Positions 1 through 13,818 of a stretch of DNA of 64,000 nt are shown one piece after another; position 1 is the first letter of the stretch, and every line of letters begins with the position of its first letter. The notes beneath the pieces were generated by a model that did not search any database, was not told where the DNA came from, and saw only the letters and a list, made by a program, of their open reading frames with translations. The position numbers were made by a program, and so were the translations under genes. The DNA lies in NCBI RefSeq assembly GCF_021228125.1, contig NZ_JAJQQS010000016.1, forward strand, positions 124,001 to 188,000, read 5' to 3'. The stretch comes from Streptomyces albireticuli. GTDB lineage: Bacteria > Actinomycetota > Actinomycetes > Streptomycetales > Streptomycetaceae.

Positions 1-998
1 AGGTCGACGCGGCGTGGAACCTCCACGAGGCGACCAAGGATCTGGATCTGGACGCGTTCGTGGTCTTCTCCTCCGTGGCCGGTACGTTCGGCAGCGCGGG
101 CCAGGCCAACTACGCGGCCGGCAACGCCTTCCTGGACGCCCTGGCCCACCGCCGCCGGGCCGCGGGCCTTCCCGCCGTGTCCCTGGCGTGGGGCCCCTGG
201 GCCCAGGACGGCGGCATGACCGGCACGCTCACGAACGCCGACCTCCAGCGGATCGCCCGTTCGGGCATGCCCGAACTGTCGGCGGAGGAGGGCGTCACCC
301 TCTTCGACACCGCCATGGCCACCGCCGAGCCGATGCTGCTCCCCGTCCGCCTGGACCTCGCGGCCCTGCGCGCTCAGGGAGAGCCCCTGCCGCTGCTGCG
401 CGGTCTGATCCGTACCCGTACCCGGCGCACGACCGCGTCCGGTACGGCCGCGGCGTCCGGCCTCGTACAGCGGCTGACCGGACTGTCCCCGGCCGAGGCG
501 CGCGAGGCCGTGCTGGAGACCGTACGCGGCCAGATCGCGGCCGTACTGGGCCATGACGGAGCCGCGGAGATCGGCCCGGACCAGGCCTTCCAGGACCTCG
601 GGTTCGACTCCCTGACGGCGATCGAGCTCCGCAACCGGCTGAGCACCCTCGCCGAGGTCCGGCTTCCGGCGACGCTCCTCTTCGACTACCCGACGCCGGC
701 GGAGCTCGTCGACCATCTCCTCACCCGGATCGCACCCGAGTCGGCCTCCGGCCCGGAAGCGCTCCTGAGCGAGCTCGACAGGCTGGAGAAGGCGTTCGGT
801 GGACTCGACGTCACGGAGGAGGCCCACGAGCAGATAGCGGGCCGCCTGGAGGTGCTCATGGCGAAGTGGGGCGCCCTGCGGGACGCCGGCGCGGGAGCCG
901 ATCGTGAAGCCGCCTCGGACGACGAGGACTTCGACTTCGACTCCGCCTCCGACGACGAGGTCTTCGACCTCCTCGACAACGAGCTCGGACTGTCCTGA
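1..998 (+). CDS. Modular type I polyketide synthase, C-terminal end (KR-ACP-docking), 5' partial
   Basis: The gene enters from the left edge; codons begin at position 3. The visible protein starts inside a ketoreductase: the catalytic Ser/Tyr/Asn region (FSSVAGTFG, then QANYAAGNAF) and the WGPW segment are intact, so the KR should be active. An ACP follows, with phosphopantetheine Ser in GFDSLTAIELRN. The tail is acidic, helical and ends in a DDEVFDLLDNEL docking segment. There is no thioesterase, so this protein should hand its chain to another PKS rather than release it. It converges on the DrrAB-type exporter across a strong hairpin. Position beside a polyene-type loading PKS and tailoring genes suggests it is one of the macrolide extension PKSs. 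Upstream modules, including AT specificity, are outside the window. Confidence 0.95.
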   Translation, partial: VDAAWNLHEATKDLDLDAFVVFSSVAGTFGSAGQANYAAGNAFLDALAHRRRAAGLPAVSLAWGPWAQDGGMTGTLTNADLQRIARSGMPELSAEEGVTLFDTAMATAEPMLLPVRLDLAALRAQGEPLPLLRGLIRTRTRRTTASGTAAASGLVQRLTGLSPAEAREAVLETVRGQIAAVLGHDGAAEIGPDQAFQDLGFDSLTAIELRNRLSTLAEVRLPATLLFDYPTPAELVDHLLTRIAPESASGPEALLSELDRLEKAFGGLDVTEEAHEQIAGRLEVLMAKWGALRDAGAGADREAASDDEDFDFDSASDDEVFDLLDNELGLS

Positions 999-1010
999 CC
1001 GATCCGACAG

Positions 1011-1064
1011 GCACGACGAAGCGGCCCGCACCGGATGTTCCCGGTGCGGGCCGCTTCGTCGTGC
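1011..1064. terminator. Bidirectional intrinsic terminator with 24-bp perfect stem
   Basis: Left arm 1011-1034 and right arm 1041-1064 are perfect reverse complements of 24 nt around a 6-nt loop (ATGTTC). It lies between two convergent stop codons (998 on +, 1095 on -). There is no T-tract, as is common for high-GC terminators. It should insulate the PKS and the ABC exporter transcripts from each other. Confidence 0.85.
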
Positions 1065-1094
1065 GGGAAGAGATCGGAGAGGGGATCAGCCGCC

Positions 1095-1952
1095 TCAGAG
1101 CGGGCGGCGGAAGCCGACGACGGCGAGCACACCGCCCACGACGGCGATGACGCCGCTGATGACCACGGCGATCAGGGCGGAGCCGGTGCCGGGCGTGTCC
1201 AGCGCGAGGGCGCGCGTCGCGTCGATCGCGTACGTCAGCGGATTGGCCTGGGCGACCGCGCTCAGCCACGCCGGCAGGTCGTCGACCGGGACGTAGGCGC
1301 TCGACGCGAACATCAGGGGGAGGATCGCGATGACGGCGAGGTTCTGCATGGGCTCCGCACGCCGCAGCCAGGTGGCCGCGGCGATGAAGGCCCACCCCAG
1401 GGTCCAGGTGATGAAGAGAGCCAGTCCGGCCGAGGCGAGGAGCTTCTCGGGGCCGCCCTGGGGAGAATAGCCGAGCACGGTGACGGCCAGCACGAGGACG
1501 ATCACGATCTGGATCGCGGCGCGGACCAGGTTCGCCAGGCTACGGGCGATCAGCAGCGAGCTGGGGTGGACGGGCATGCAGCGCAGCCGGGCGACCATGC
1601 CGTTCTTGAGGTCGTCCACCACGCCGATCCCGGACTGGGTCGCGGACTGCACCGCGTTGTCCACCAGGATGGCCGGCATCACGAAGTCGAGATAGCTGAT
1701 CCCCTGGGGGAAGTGGGCGGACTTGCCCATCCCGCTGAAGACCTGGGTCAGGATGAACAGGATGATCACTGGTTGGAACAGGCCGAAGAGGATCACGCCG
1801 GGATCGGTCACCAGGGCACGCAGGGACCGGCCGGTGAGCACCCGGATCTGGGTGAACATCGAGCTGCCGCCGCCCCATGCGGCCGCCGACCCCGTGGTGG
1901 AATCCGGGGTCGGCGGCGCGGTGTCGGGTGTTCCGATGAGTTGTGTGGTCAT
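1095..1952 (-). CDS. ABC-2 type exporter permease, DrrB family
   Basis: A 285-aa membrane protein with about six predicted hydrophobic segments after a Pro/Thr-rich cytoplasmic N terminus of about 30 residues. It resembles daunorubicin-resistance DrrB permeases. Typical features are the first hydrophobic stretch (VILFGLFQPVIILFILTQVF), the PAILV and SGIGVVDDLKNGM region, and the late ANPLTYAIDATRAL motif. Start at 1952 is supported by GGAG a few bases upstream. It follows the ATP-binding subunit gene (2062-3045) by 109 bp, so the two probably form one exporter at the cytoplasmic membrane. Location inside a polyene cluster suggests macrolide export or self-protection; the substrate itself cannot be read from sequence. 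Confidence 0.92.
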   Translation of the reverse strand: MTTQLIGTPDTAPPTPDSTTGSAAAWGGGSSMFTQIRVLTGRSLRALVTDPGVILFGLFQPVIILFILTQVFSGMGKSAHFPQGISYLDFVMPAILVDNAVQSATQSGIGVVDDLKNGMVARLRCMPVHPSSLLIARSLANLVRAAIQIVIVLVLAVTVLGYSPQGGPEKLLASAGLALFITWTLGWAFIAAATWLRRAEPMQNLAVIAILPLMFASSAYVPVDDLPAWLSAVAQANPLTYAIDATRALALDTPGTGSALIAVVISGVIAVVGGVLAVVGFRRPL

Positions 1953-2061
1953 AGGGTCTCCACGATCTGCGGGATGTGCGAGGTACGTGAGCGGTTCACG
2001 GGAGTGGTGTGCGCCGCCGGGGCGGTGTGTGCCGGCCGGACGGCCGCGGGACCAGTGCGGC

Positions 2062-3045
2062 TCATGAGGAGGGCCGGGCGGTCCCGGCGGCCAGGGTGAG
2101 ATAGACGTCGTCGAGGGTCGGCTCCCCGAAGGAGAGCTCCGCGGCCTCGATGCCCACCTGGTCCAGGGCCCTGATCACGACCGCGACGTCCTTCGAGGCC
2201 TCGATGACGATGACGATGGTGCCGTTCTCGTGGTCCATCACCGGCTCCAGGCCCGCCCGCCGCACGGCGTCGCAGGCCACCGCGGGGTCGGCCGCGGCGT
2301 CCGGGGTCACCGTCACCGTGCGCCGTCCCACCGTGGACTTGAGCTCCTCGGAGGTGCCGCTCGCGATGACCGCGCCGGCGGAGAGGACGGTGATGGAGTC
2401 CGCGAGGCGGTCCGCCTCGTCGAGGTACTGCGTCGTGAGCAGGACCGTGGTGCCCTCGGCGACGAGACCCTCGACGATCTCCCAGAGGTTCAGCCGGCTC
2501 GACGGGTCCAGACCGGTCGTCGGCTCGTCGAGGAAGATGACGTCGGGGTGGCCGACCAGGGACGCGGCCAGGTCGAGGCGCCTGCGCAGCCCGCCGGAGT
2601 AGGTGCCCGGCCGGCGGGTGGCGAACTTCTGGAGGCCGAACAGCTCCAGCAGCTCATCGGCCCTGGCCCGGGCCGAGCGAGGGTCCGCGCCGAGCAGACG
2701 GGCCAGCAGTACGAGGTTCTCCCGCCCGGTGAGCTGGGGGTCGACCGAGGCGAACTGGCCGGTCAGGCCCACCCGTTTACGCACCTCGCGCGGATCGCGC
2801 ACGACGTCGAAACCGGCGACCGCGGCCCGCCCCGAGGTCGGGGGCAGAGCCGCGGTGAGGACGTTGACGAGGGTGGTCTTGCCCGCGCCGTTGTGGCCGA
2901 GCAGGGCGAGTACGGTTCCCCGGCGCGCGGAGACGCTCACCGAGTCCAGTGCGCGTAGCGAACCGAACGTCTTGCTGACGTCGGCCGCCTCGATCATGAT
3001 GTCCCCGGCGGTCCGGGCGGCGGTGGGCAGGGCGAGCCCGCTCAT
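2062..3045 (-). CDS. ABC exporter ATP-binding protein, DrrA family
   Basis: A 327-aa single nucleotide-binding domain followed by the extra C-terminal domain typical of DrrA. Walker A is GHNGAGKTT (about residues 50-58). The signature is YSGGLRRRLDLA, where the usual LSGGQ reads YSGGL. Walker B is VIFLDEPTTGLD, and the Q-loop lies in GLTGQFASV. ATG at 3045 was chosen because it is preceded by GGGAG with correct spacing; an in-frame extension further upstream lacks similarity and a good ribosome site. It probably pairs with the DrrB-like permease downstream. DrrA/B pairs export antibiotics such as daunorubicin. Nystatin and pimaricin clusters usually carry fused ABC half-transporters, so a DrrAB pair here differs from those clusters. 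Confidence 0.93.
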   Translation of the reverse strand: MSGLALPTAARTAGDIMIEAADVSKTFGSLRALDSVSVSARRGTVLALLGHNGAGKTTLVNVLTAALPPTSGRAAVAGFDVVRDPREVRKRVGLTGQFASVDPQLTGRENLVLLARLLGADPRSARARADELLELFGLQKFATRRPGTYSGGLRRRLDLAASLVGHPDVIFLDEPTTGLDPSSRLNLWEIVEGLVAEGTTVLLTTQYLDEADRLADSITVLSAGAVIASGTSEELKSTVGRRTVTVTPDAAADPAVACDAVRRAGLEPVMDHENGTIVIVIEASKDVAVVIRALDQVGIEAAELSFGEPTLDDVYLTLAAGTARPSS

Positions 3046-3214
3046 GGCTGTTCTCCCGCAGATGAGTGTTCCGAGTGCCGCGCGGGAAGGGTTCCGGCGG
3101 CGGGGGTATCGACTGCGAGCCCCGCGCGAGGGGGTGTGCCGAGCCACTGGCCGTACACGAAGGATCCCGGGGCTCGCCCAGCTGTGGTGCGGGGCCGGCG
3201 TCGCCGGCCCTCGG

Positions 3215-3248
3215 GCGGGTGAGGGGGCCCGCGGGCCCCCTCACCCGC
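3215..3248 (-). terminator. Hairpin between loading PKS and ABC exporter genes
   Basis: Arms 3215-3230 and 3233-3248 are perfect 16-nt reverse complements, giving a very GC-rich stem with a tight loop. It begins 6 bp beyond the stop codon of the leftward loading PKS. It probably ends most of the long sugar/P450/PKS transcript, leaving drrA-like and drrB-like genes with their own promoter in 3046-3214. Confidence 0.65.
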
Positions 3249-3253
3249 GCCGG

Positions 3254-8416
<5,163 letters not shown>

Positions 8417-8482
8417 CACTCCAGGAACTCAAGCGCTTTCGTCGGTTGGGGGACGCGGCCGGCGGATCACCCGGGGCGTGCG

Positions 8483-8674
8483 TCAGTCCTCGTGCACGGT
8501 GATCGCCCGGGACGGGCAGAGGCCGCTCGCCAGCCGGGCCTTCGCCTCCTCCTCGGTGCCCGGGGCCATGAGGAGGGTGACCAGCCCGTCCTCGTCCTGG
8601 TCGAAGACCTCCGGCGCGGACAGCACGCACTGGCCCGCCCCCACGCAGCGGTCGGCGTCAACGGTGATACGCAT
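8483..8674 (-). CDS. pimF: [3Fe-4S] ferredoxin, electron donor to the adjacent P450
   Basis: A 63-aa small ferredoxin. Cys residues in DRCVGAGQCVLSAPEVF and the later CPSRAI motif fit a single cluster with a non-Cys residue at the position lost in [3Fe-4S] types. Start at 8674 is preceded by AGGAG. It lies just downstream of the P450 gene in the same operon, the arrangement seen in polyene clusters (NysM/NysN, AmphM/AmphN, PimF/PimG). Its likely role is to pass electrons to that P450 for oxidation of the macrolide exocyclic methyl to a carboxyl. Confidence 0.93.
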   Translation of the reverse strand: MRITVDADRCVGAGQCVLSAPEVFDQDEDGLVTLLMAPGTEEEAKARLASGLCPSRAITVHED

Positions 8675-8749
8675 GTTCGGTGTCTCTCCTGTGTGATCAG
8701 GCCCGCCGGGCGGCCGATCGGCACGCCCGGCGGATGGGTGGGGGGTCTG

Positions 8750-9928
8750 CTACCAGCGGACCGGCAGCTCGTGCAGGCCGTACAGCACGCCGTCGGTCTT
8801 GACGGCCAGGCCGTCGACGGGCACGGCGAGTTCGAGCGTGGGGATGCGTTCGAAGAGCTTCCGGTAAGCGATCTCCATCTCGATCCGCACCAGGTTCTGC
8901 CCCAGGCACTGGTGCACGCCGTAGCCGAAGGCCACGTGGTGGCGGGCGGACCGGGAGGGGTCGAACATGTGGGGGCACTCGAAGGCGTTCTCGTCGTGGT
9001 TGGCCGCGGCGACCAGGGGCACGATGCCCTCGCCCGCCTTGACGAGCTGGCCGGCGATCTCCACGTCCTCGACCGCCACCCGCAGCGACACCAGGTCGGC
9101 GACCGAGTGGAAGCGCAGCGTCTCCTCCACGGCCCGGTCGTCACCGATCCACTGAGGATTCGTCAGAAGAGTGACCACGCCGAGCCCGATGTTGTTCGCC
9201 GTGGTCTCGTGACCGGCGATGAGCAGCAGCATCAGCACGCCGGGCAGCTCGTGGGGGGCGATCGAACCGGAGGCCAGCAGCCGGCTGATCAGGTCGTCGC
9301 CGCGCCACTTCTCCTTGATGGACACCAGACGGTTGACATAGCGCAGCAGATCCTTGGCGGCGGCCGTCCGCTGCTCCTCGGTGGAGGAGCGGATGGAGAT
9401 CAGGGTGCGCGTCCGGGACTCGAAGAAGTCACGGTCGCCGGGCGGCACGCCGAGCAGCGACGAGATCACCAGGGAGGGGATGGGCAGCGCGAAGTCGGCG
9501 ATGAGGTCACCGGAGTCGCCCGAGGCCAGCAGGGCGTCGAGGCAGCGGTCCACCGTCTCCTCGATCGCCGGCCGCATCGCCCGGACGCGCCGGACGGTGA
9601 ACTCGGGGATGAGCGCCTTGCGGAACCGGTCGTGCTCCGGGGAGTCCATCCCCACGAACCAGCCCGGGATCTGGTCCTGTTTGGGCACTCCCAGGCTCAC
9701 TCCCACGTTGGGGAAGCCCTTGTGCTCGGGGTTGGAGCTGATCTTCGGATCGGTCAGCACGGCGCGTACGTCCTCGTGCCGGGTGACCAGCCAGACCCGG
9801 TCGCCGTTGGGCAGGTGGGAGAGCACCAGCCCCTCGTGCTCGCGGTAGTCGGTGTAGCCCGGTGGCGGGAAGGGCACGCCGGGCTTGCGCAGCGGAAAGT
9901 CGACCACCAAGGGGTCGGAGAGCGTCAT
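8750..9928 (-). CDS. pimG: Cytochrome P450 of the polyene C-methyl oxidase type
   Basis: A 392-aa soluble P450. The I-helix oxygen-binding motif is LLIAGHETTANN, the K-helix is EETLRF, and the heme-ligand loop is FGYGVHQCLG with Cys at about residue 341. Its position between a ferredoxin and a mycosamine-type aminotransferase, and the overall sequence, fit the NysN/AmphN/PimG group, which oxidises the exocyclic methyl branch of the macrolactone to a carboxylic acid. It is part of the leftward operon starting at 12442; about 75 bp separates it from the ferredoxin gene and about 30 bp from the aminotransferase. Family-level function is well supported. The exact carbon depends on the macrolide, which is not fully visible here. 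Confidence 0.9.
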   Translation of the reverse strand: MTLSDPLVVDFPLRKPGVPFPPPGYTDYREHEGLVLSHLPNGDRVWLVTRHEDVRAVLTDPKISSNPEHKGFPNVGVSLGVPKQDQIPGWFVGMDSPEHDRFRKALIPEFTVRRVRAMRPAIEETVDRCLDALLASGDSGDLIADFALPIPSLVISSLLGVPPGDRDFFESRTRTLISIRSSTEEQRTAAAKDLLRYVNRLVSIKEKWRGDDLISRLLASGSIAPHELPGVLMLLLIAGHETTANNIGLGVVTLLTNPQWIGDDRAVEETLRFHSVADLVSLRVAVEDVEIAGQLVKAGEGIVPLVAAANHDENAFECPHMFDPSRSARHHVAFGYGVHQCLGQNLVRIEMEIAYRKLFERIPTLELAVPVDGLAVKTDGVLYGLHELPVRW

Positions 9929-9959
9929 GTTGCGGATATCCCCTCTTCGGGCGGGTCGG

Positions 9960-11018
9960 TCAGCTCACGCCGTAGAACGCGCGGACCTTGCCGATCACGA
10001 AGTCCTGGTCGGCGGCGGTCAGCCCGGTGTGTGTGGGCAGGTACAGCCCGTCCTCGGCGAAGACGTTCGCCTTGAGCGAGGGCCAGTCGGGGTGGAGGTA
10101 CAGGGGCTGGCGGCTCATCGGCTTGAAGAAGAGCCGGGTCTCGATGGACGCGTCGGCCAGGAACGCCCGCAGTTCCTCGCGGCGTTCGGCCCGCAGGTCG
10201 TACATCCACAGCACGTCCCGGGGCGGCATCAGCGTGATGCCGGGGACGTCCGCGAGACCCTCGTCGTAGCGCTTCTCGATCGCGCGGCGCGCTTCGAGGA
10301 TCTCGTCCAGCCGCTCGGTCTGCGCCAGGGCGACGGAGGCCTGCATGGCCGTCATCCGGTAGTTGTAGGCGAGCTTCTTGTGCAGGAAGTTGTGTTCCTT
10401 GGTGAAGGCCATCGCGCGCAGGTGCGCGAGCTGCCCGGCGAGCCTGGGGTCGTCGGTCAGGCAGACGCCGCCCTCGCCGGAAGTGATGATCTTGTTGGCG
10501 AAGAGCGAGAAGCAGGCGATGTCCCCGACCGGGCGGACACCGTGGGCCTCGGCGGAGTCCTCCACCACGCGCAGGTTGTACTGGTACGCGAGGTCCATGA
10601 TCGCGTCCATGTCGCAGCGCCGCCCGTAGATGTGGACGGGCATGATCGCCTTCGTCCGCGGCGTGATCTTCTCCTCGATGCGGGTGACGTCGATGTTCAG
10701 GTCGTCACCGCAGTCGACGAAGACGGGCGTGGCCCCGGTGTAGGTGACCGCCCACGCGGAGGCGACCATGGTGAACTCGGGGACGATCACCTCGTCGCCC
10801 GGGCCGACGCCCAGGGCCCGCAGGGCCAGGGTGAGGGCGGCCGTCCCGGAGGAACAAGCCACGCCGTGGGCGACTCCGTTGTAGTCCGCGAAGGCGCGCT
10901 CGAAGCGCTGGACCATCGGGCCCTGGGACGAGATCCAGCCGTCCTCGACGGTCGCGGTGAGGTATTCGAGCTCTTTGCCGTCCAGGGCGGGCCTGGACAC
11001 GGGGTACTTGAACGACAT
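9960..11018 (-). CDS. pimC: PLP-dependent sugar aminotransferase (DegT/DnrJ/EryC1 family), mycosamine biosynthesis
   Basis: A 352-aa fold-type I aminotransferase. The PLP Lys is in SLFANKIITSGEGG (K176); the cofactor-ring Asp is in VVEDSAEAHG (D154); the phosphate-binding GTAALTLALRALG follows CSSG. Length equals the AmphDII/NysDII group as I recall it, which forms GDP-mycosamine from GDP-3-keto-6-deoxymannose. ATG 11018 has GAGGAG upstream. It sits immediately downstream of the glycosyltransferase, the standard pairing in polyene clusters. The GDP-mannose dehydratase that supplies its substrate is not in this window. Confidence 0.92.
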   Translation of the reverse strand: MSFKYPVSRPALDGKELEYLTATVEDGWISSQGPMVQRFERAFADYNGVAHGVACSSGTAALTLALRALGVGPGDEVIVPEFTMVASAWAVTYTGATPVFVDCGDDLNIDVTRIEEKITPRTKAIMPVHIYGRRCDMDAIMDLAYQYNLRVVEDSAEAHGVRPVGDIACFSLFANKIITSGEGGVCLTDDPRLAGQLAHLRAMAFTKEHNFLHKKLAYNYRMTAMQASVALAQTERLDEILEARRAIEKRYDEGLADVPGITLMPPRDVLWMYDLRAERREELRAFLADASIETRLFFKPMSRQPLYLHPDWPSLKANVFAEDGLYLPTHTGLTAADQDFVIGKVRAFYGVS

Positions 11019-11065
11019 CGTTCTCTTCTTCTCCTCGTACGGGGGTCTCGGTGTCTCGGCTTCCG

Positions 11066-12442
11066 CTAGGCCAGGGCCGGGAGGCCGAGGATCAGATCGG
11101 CGGCGGACTCGCGGCCGCCCGCCGCGCGCTGCAGGGCACCGAGCCGCTCCGCTTTCTCCCGGAAGGAGGGGTTGTTCAGCACCCGCTGGAGCTTGTCGAC
11201 GGCGTCGTCGACATCGAAGTCCTGGGGCCGGTCGAGGGTCAGGCTGATGCCGAAGTCCCGGCCGCGCACGGCCTGGTCGAAGCAGTCCACCCACAGCGGG
11301 CGCACCACGAGCGGCTTGCCGAAGTACACGCCTTCGTTGAAGCCGTTGCCGCCGCCGTGGGTGAAGAAGACCTTCACGTTCGGGTGGGCGAGGACATCGT
11401 GCTGGGAGGGGACCCAGCTCTCGATGCGCAGGTTGTCCGGCAGCTGCTCCTTCGGCGGCAGGAGGTGCTGCTGTTCCTTCGGGAGCTTCCACAGCACCTG
11501 GTTCCGGCCCTGGAGCCGGCGGGCGACCTCCACCATGTTCGCGACCTGGCCCCGGGTCAGCCTGGTGATCGTCCCGAACCCCGCGTAGACGACCGACGAC
11601 TGGGCGTCCAGCCAGCCCGAGAGCTCCACGTCGTCCGGGGCCTCGGGCAGGGGCGGCACCATCGCGCCGACCAGCCGCATCTTCTCCGGGATGTCGAAGG
11701 GGTAGTCCAGCTCGGCGATCGAGTTGCACAGGACCAGCTCGGCCTGCTCGATCCTCCCCATCGGACCGGGCGGCGGGAGTTCGAGCGCCTTGCGCCGCCG
11801 GGCGTCCTCGGCCAGGACCTTGCCCATCTCGGGGTTGAGGAACATCGCGACGTTCCGCACCTTGAACAGCTCGTTGATGACGCGCTCCTTGAGCGTCATC
11901 CTGGCCGACAGGCCGGTGTGGGGGACGGGGAAGGTCCACGGGGTGTAGCCCTTGCCGAAGGGGGTGTACGCCGTCAGCACGTTGCTGGCCACGAACGGCA
12001 CGCTCAGCACGTACGGGATCTTCCGGGAGGTGGCCAGCTCGATGGCGAAGGAACTCATACAGTCGATGACCATCAGCGCGGGGCGGACCTCGTCCACGAC
12101 GGCCTCGAGACGACGGAGCTTCGCCGTGTGCGCGTCGGGCCGGTAGGAGTGCCGGACGACCGCCCGGTGGGCCTTGAAGCGTGAGGACTGGGTGACCTCG
12201 CGGTAGACCTCGTCGTCCCATGTCACGGCCGACAGTTCGGAGATGACCTCGCCCAGGGAGGCGAACTCCACCGGGGATCCCTCCGCGATCCGCTTGATCT
12301 CGTCGCGGCGCGGCTCGTCGGTGGCGAACCACAGGTCCTCGACCCCTTGGCGGGAGAGCTCGCCCGCCAGCACGAGCAGCGGATTGAGCAGGCCGCTCTC
12401 CGGAAGGCTGACGAAGAGGATCGGCCGTCGGGCGGAGTCCAT
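11066..12442 (-). CDS. pimK: GT1 glycosyltransferase, probable macrolide mycosaminyltransferase
   Basis: A 458-aa GT-B enzyme. The N-terminal half opens with a beta strand and acceptor loop (PILFVSLPESGLLNP). The C-terminal nucleotide-sugar site is SWVPSQHDVLAHPNV followed by FFTHGGGNGFNEGVYFGKP. Length and motifs fit the AmphDI/NysDI/PimK group that attaches mycosamine to the polyene aglycone. The start at 12442 has AAGGGA upstream. It is the first gene of the leftward operon through the loading PKS. A near-consensus PAS-LuxR operator lies about 90 bp upstream, so control by the divergent PimM-like protein is likely. The sugar is inferred from the adjacent aminotransferase. Confidence 0.92.
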   Translation of the reverse strand: MDSARRPILFVSLPESGLLNPLLVLAGELSRQGVEDLWFATDEPRRDEIKRIAEGSPVEFASLGEVISELSAVTWDDEVYREVTQSSRFKAHRAVVRHSYRPDAHTAKLRRLEAVVDEVRPALMVIDCMSSFAIELATSRKIPYVLSVPFVASNVLTAYTPFGKGYTPWTFPVPHTGLSARMTLKERVINELFKVRNVAMFLNPEMGKVLAEDARRRKALELPPPGPMGRIEQAELVLCNSIAELDYPFDIPEKMRLVGAMVPPLPEAPDDVELSGWLDAQSSVVYAGFGTITRLTRGQVANMVEVARRLQGRNQVLWKLPKEQQHLLPPKEQLPDNLRIESWVPSQHDVLAHPNVKVFFTHGGGNGFNEGVYFGKPLVVRPLWVDCFDQAVRGRDFGISLTLDRPQDFDVDDAVDKLQRVLNNPSFREKAERLGALQRAAGGRESAADLILGLPALA

Positions 12443-12532
12443 GGAATCCCTTTCACGGTGGCGTACGGGGCCTGGCGGGCATGCCCCCGTGCGGGTCGGC
12501 TGGCCGCACCCATCTTTGATCTCACGCCGGGC

Positions 12533-12548
12533 GCCGGGAAATCCTTAG
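12533..12548 (-). promoter_or_regulatory. Predicted PimM/PAS-LuxR operator
   Basis: Read on the minus strand the 16-mer is CTAAGGATTTCCCGGC. This matches 13 of 16 positions of the published PimM operator consensus CTVGGGAWWTCCCBAG, with the central GGATTTCCC intact. It lies 91-106 bp upstream of the glycosyltransferase start, where it could overlap a -35 region. PimM sites in the pimaricin cluster are reported in front of pimK, which fits this placement. Confidence 0.7.
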
Positions 12549-13161
12549 ACTCCGCCCCGCCCCGGCCCCGCCTGGCCGGTTACCGCCCTCCGAGGGTGGC
12601 GCATACCGGCGGTCAGGCCCGGGATTCCGCATGCCGCAAGAGTTTGGCGAATTCTTATCGAGCCCTGGAACCGGGGGCGGGATTTTCTCATCCGCGCGTA
12701 TTGCCGCGATGAATTGAGTGTTACGCGCGGGGTGTTCCGGGGTCGTAGTGATCGGCGTAGCGGAGTGTCCGACTGTTCGGTTGCCGCGGTGTCGACCGTT
12801 GCAGGTTGCGTGATGCCGCGCATGCGGAGAGTGAAAATTTGCCGCGCCTATGCTGTCAAACTCGGGCAATTTTAAGGCGTTACCCGTACCGAACCAACCG
12901 TAGTCGCGTAGCTGTGGAACCGAACACCGGAACCGCAGAATTAGGCGAATCGCCCAGGGCGTCGTTGCCCACCGGGCTTGTAGGTAACTAGTCTTCCAAT
13001 TAGTTTCACCTCCCACGTGAAGTGCCACGAAAGGGTCCAAGCTCTTGCTGAAATCAGCCCCCGCGCCCATGGATTCGGCCCGGACCTCCGCTCATGACAC
13101 CCCGTTAGGGCAGACAGGAGGCGTGACCGCGCGCCAGCAGCCCGATCAGCAGGGCCTGTGC
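12549..13161. promoter_or_regulatory. Divergent regulatory region between glycosyltransferase operon and PimM-like gene
   Basis: About 610 bp without a convincing gene and clearly richer in A+T than its neighbours. It should contain promoters for the regulator on + and part of those for the leftward operon. A short imperfect inverted repeat (AACTA at 12987-12991 and TAGTT at 13002-13006) lies upstream of the regulator and could be a binding site. No -10/-35 pair could be assigned with confidence. Confidence 0.5.
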
Positions 13162-13740
13162 ATGGCGAGCCTCGACAGGGCCCTCACCATCCAGCAGGCG
13201 AACCAGGAGTTCTTCCGCCAGTTCAACGGCTCGTCCGAAGAGATATGCGGCCGCAGCATCCGTGATGTGGTGCACCCGAGCGTCCAGCAGCCGCTCATGC
13301 GCCAGTTCTCCCACCTGCTCGAAGGCAGGCACGAGCGCTTCGTCGCTCCCGTCATCGCCGTCGGTCCGGGGGAGGAGGCGGCGTTCAGCGTCCCCCTCAC
13401 CGCGGTCGCGGTGCGCGGCGGCCTCCCCGACACGACGGCGATCCTGGTGATGATGCCCACGACCCGGAACACGGAAGGCGCGCGTGTGGTCACCAACCGG
13501 AAGAAGATCCTCTCCGAGATGGACGCGCGCATCCTCGAGGGCATCGCCGCCGGCGTCTCCACCATCCCGCTGGCCTCGCGTCTCTACCTCAGCCGGCAGG
13601 GCGTCGAGTACCACGTGACCTGCCTGCTGCGGAAGCTGAAGGTCCCCAACCGGGCCGCGCTGGTCTCCCGCGCCTACTCCATGGGCGTGCTCACGGTGGG
13701 AACCTGGCCGCCCAAGGTCGTCGAGGACTTCGTGAAGTGA
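13162..13740 (+). CDS. pimM: PAS-LuxR transcriptional activator, PimM-like cluster regulator
   Basis: 192 aa from ATG 13162: N-terminal PAS domain (~1-110, beginning MASLDRALTIQQANQEFFRQF), linker, then a C-terminal LuxR-type helix-turn-helix (~130-185; ILEGIAAGVSTIPLASRLYLS, then GVEYHVTCLLRKLKVPNR). PAS-LuxR proteins (PimM, NysRIV, AmphRIV, PteF) are positive regulators of polyene macrolide clusters. The length from this ATG equals that reported for PimM, which is why it was preferred, with AGGG 7 nt upstream. Alternative in-frame starts are GTG 13123, just after AGGAGG but only about 2 nt from it, and ATG 13069. It is divergent from the sugar/P450/PKS operon and marks the cluster edge. Confidence 0.92.
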   Translation: MASLDRALTIQQANQEFFRQFNGSSEEICGRSIRDVVHPSVQQPLMRQFSHLLEGRHERFVAPVIAVGPGEEAAFSVPLTAVAVRGGLPDTTAILVMMPTTRNTEGARVVTNRKKILSEMDARILEGIAAGVSTIPLASRLYLSRQGVEYHVTCLLRKLKVPNRAALVSRAYSMGVLTVGTWPPKVVEDFVK

Positions 13741-13799
13741 GCGCTCCGGAGGTCCCGTTGTGCGGTGGCGGGGCGCGCCCGGGCGAAGTCCGTCCGCAA

Positions 13800-13818
13800 G
13801 GGCCTCGGGGAGAGGCCC
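13800..13818 (+). terminator. Hairpin downstream of the PimM-like gene
   Basis: Arms GGGCCTC (13800-13806) and GAGGCCC (13812-13818) pair around a 5-nt loop, 60 bp after the regulator stop. The remaining 13819-14176 holds no convincing gene and probably marks the boundary of the polyene cluster. Confidence 0.45.

Noticed and set aside
9960..12332. A single 790-codon frame joining glycosyltransferase region and aminotransferase
   Set aside because: Only the part after position 11018 is the aminotransferase; upstream of it this frame is out of register with the true glycosyltransferase and encodes low-complexity Arg/Pro sequence.
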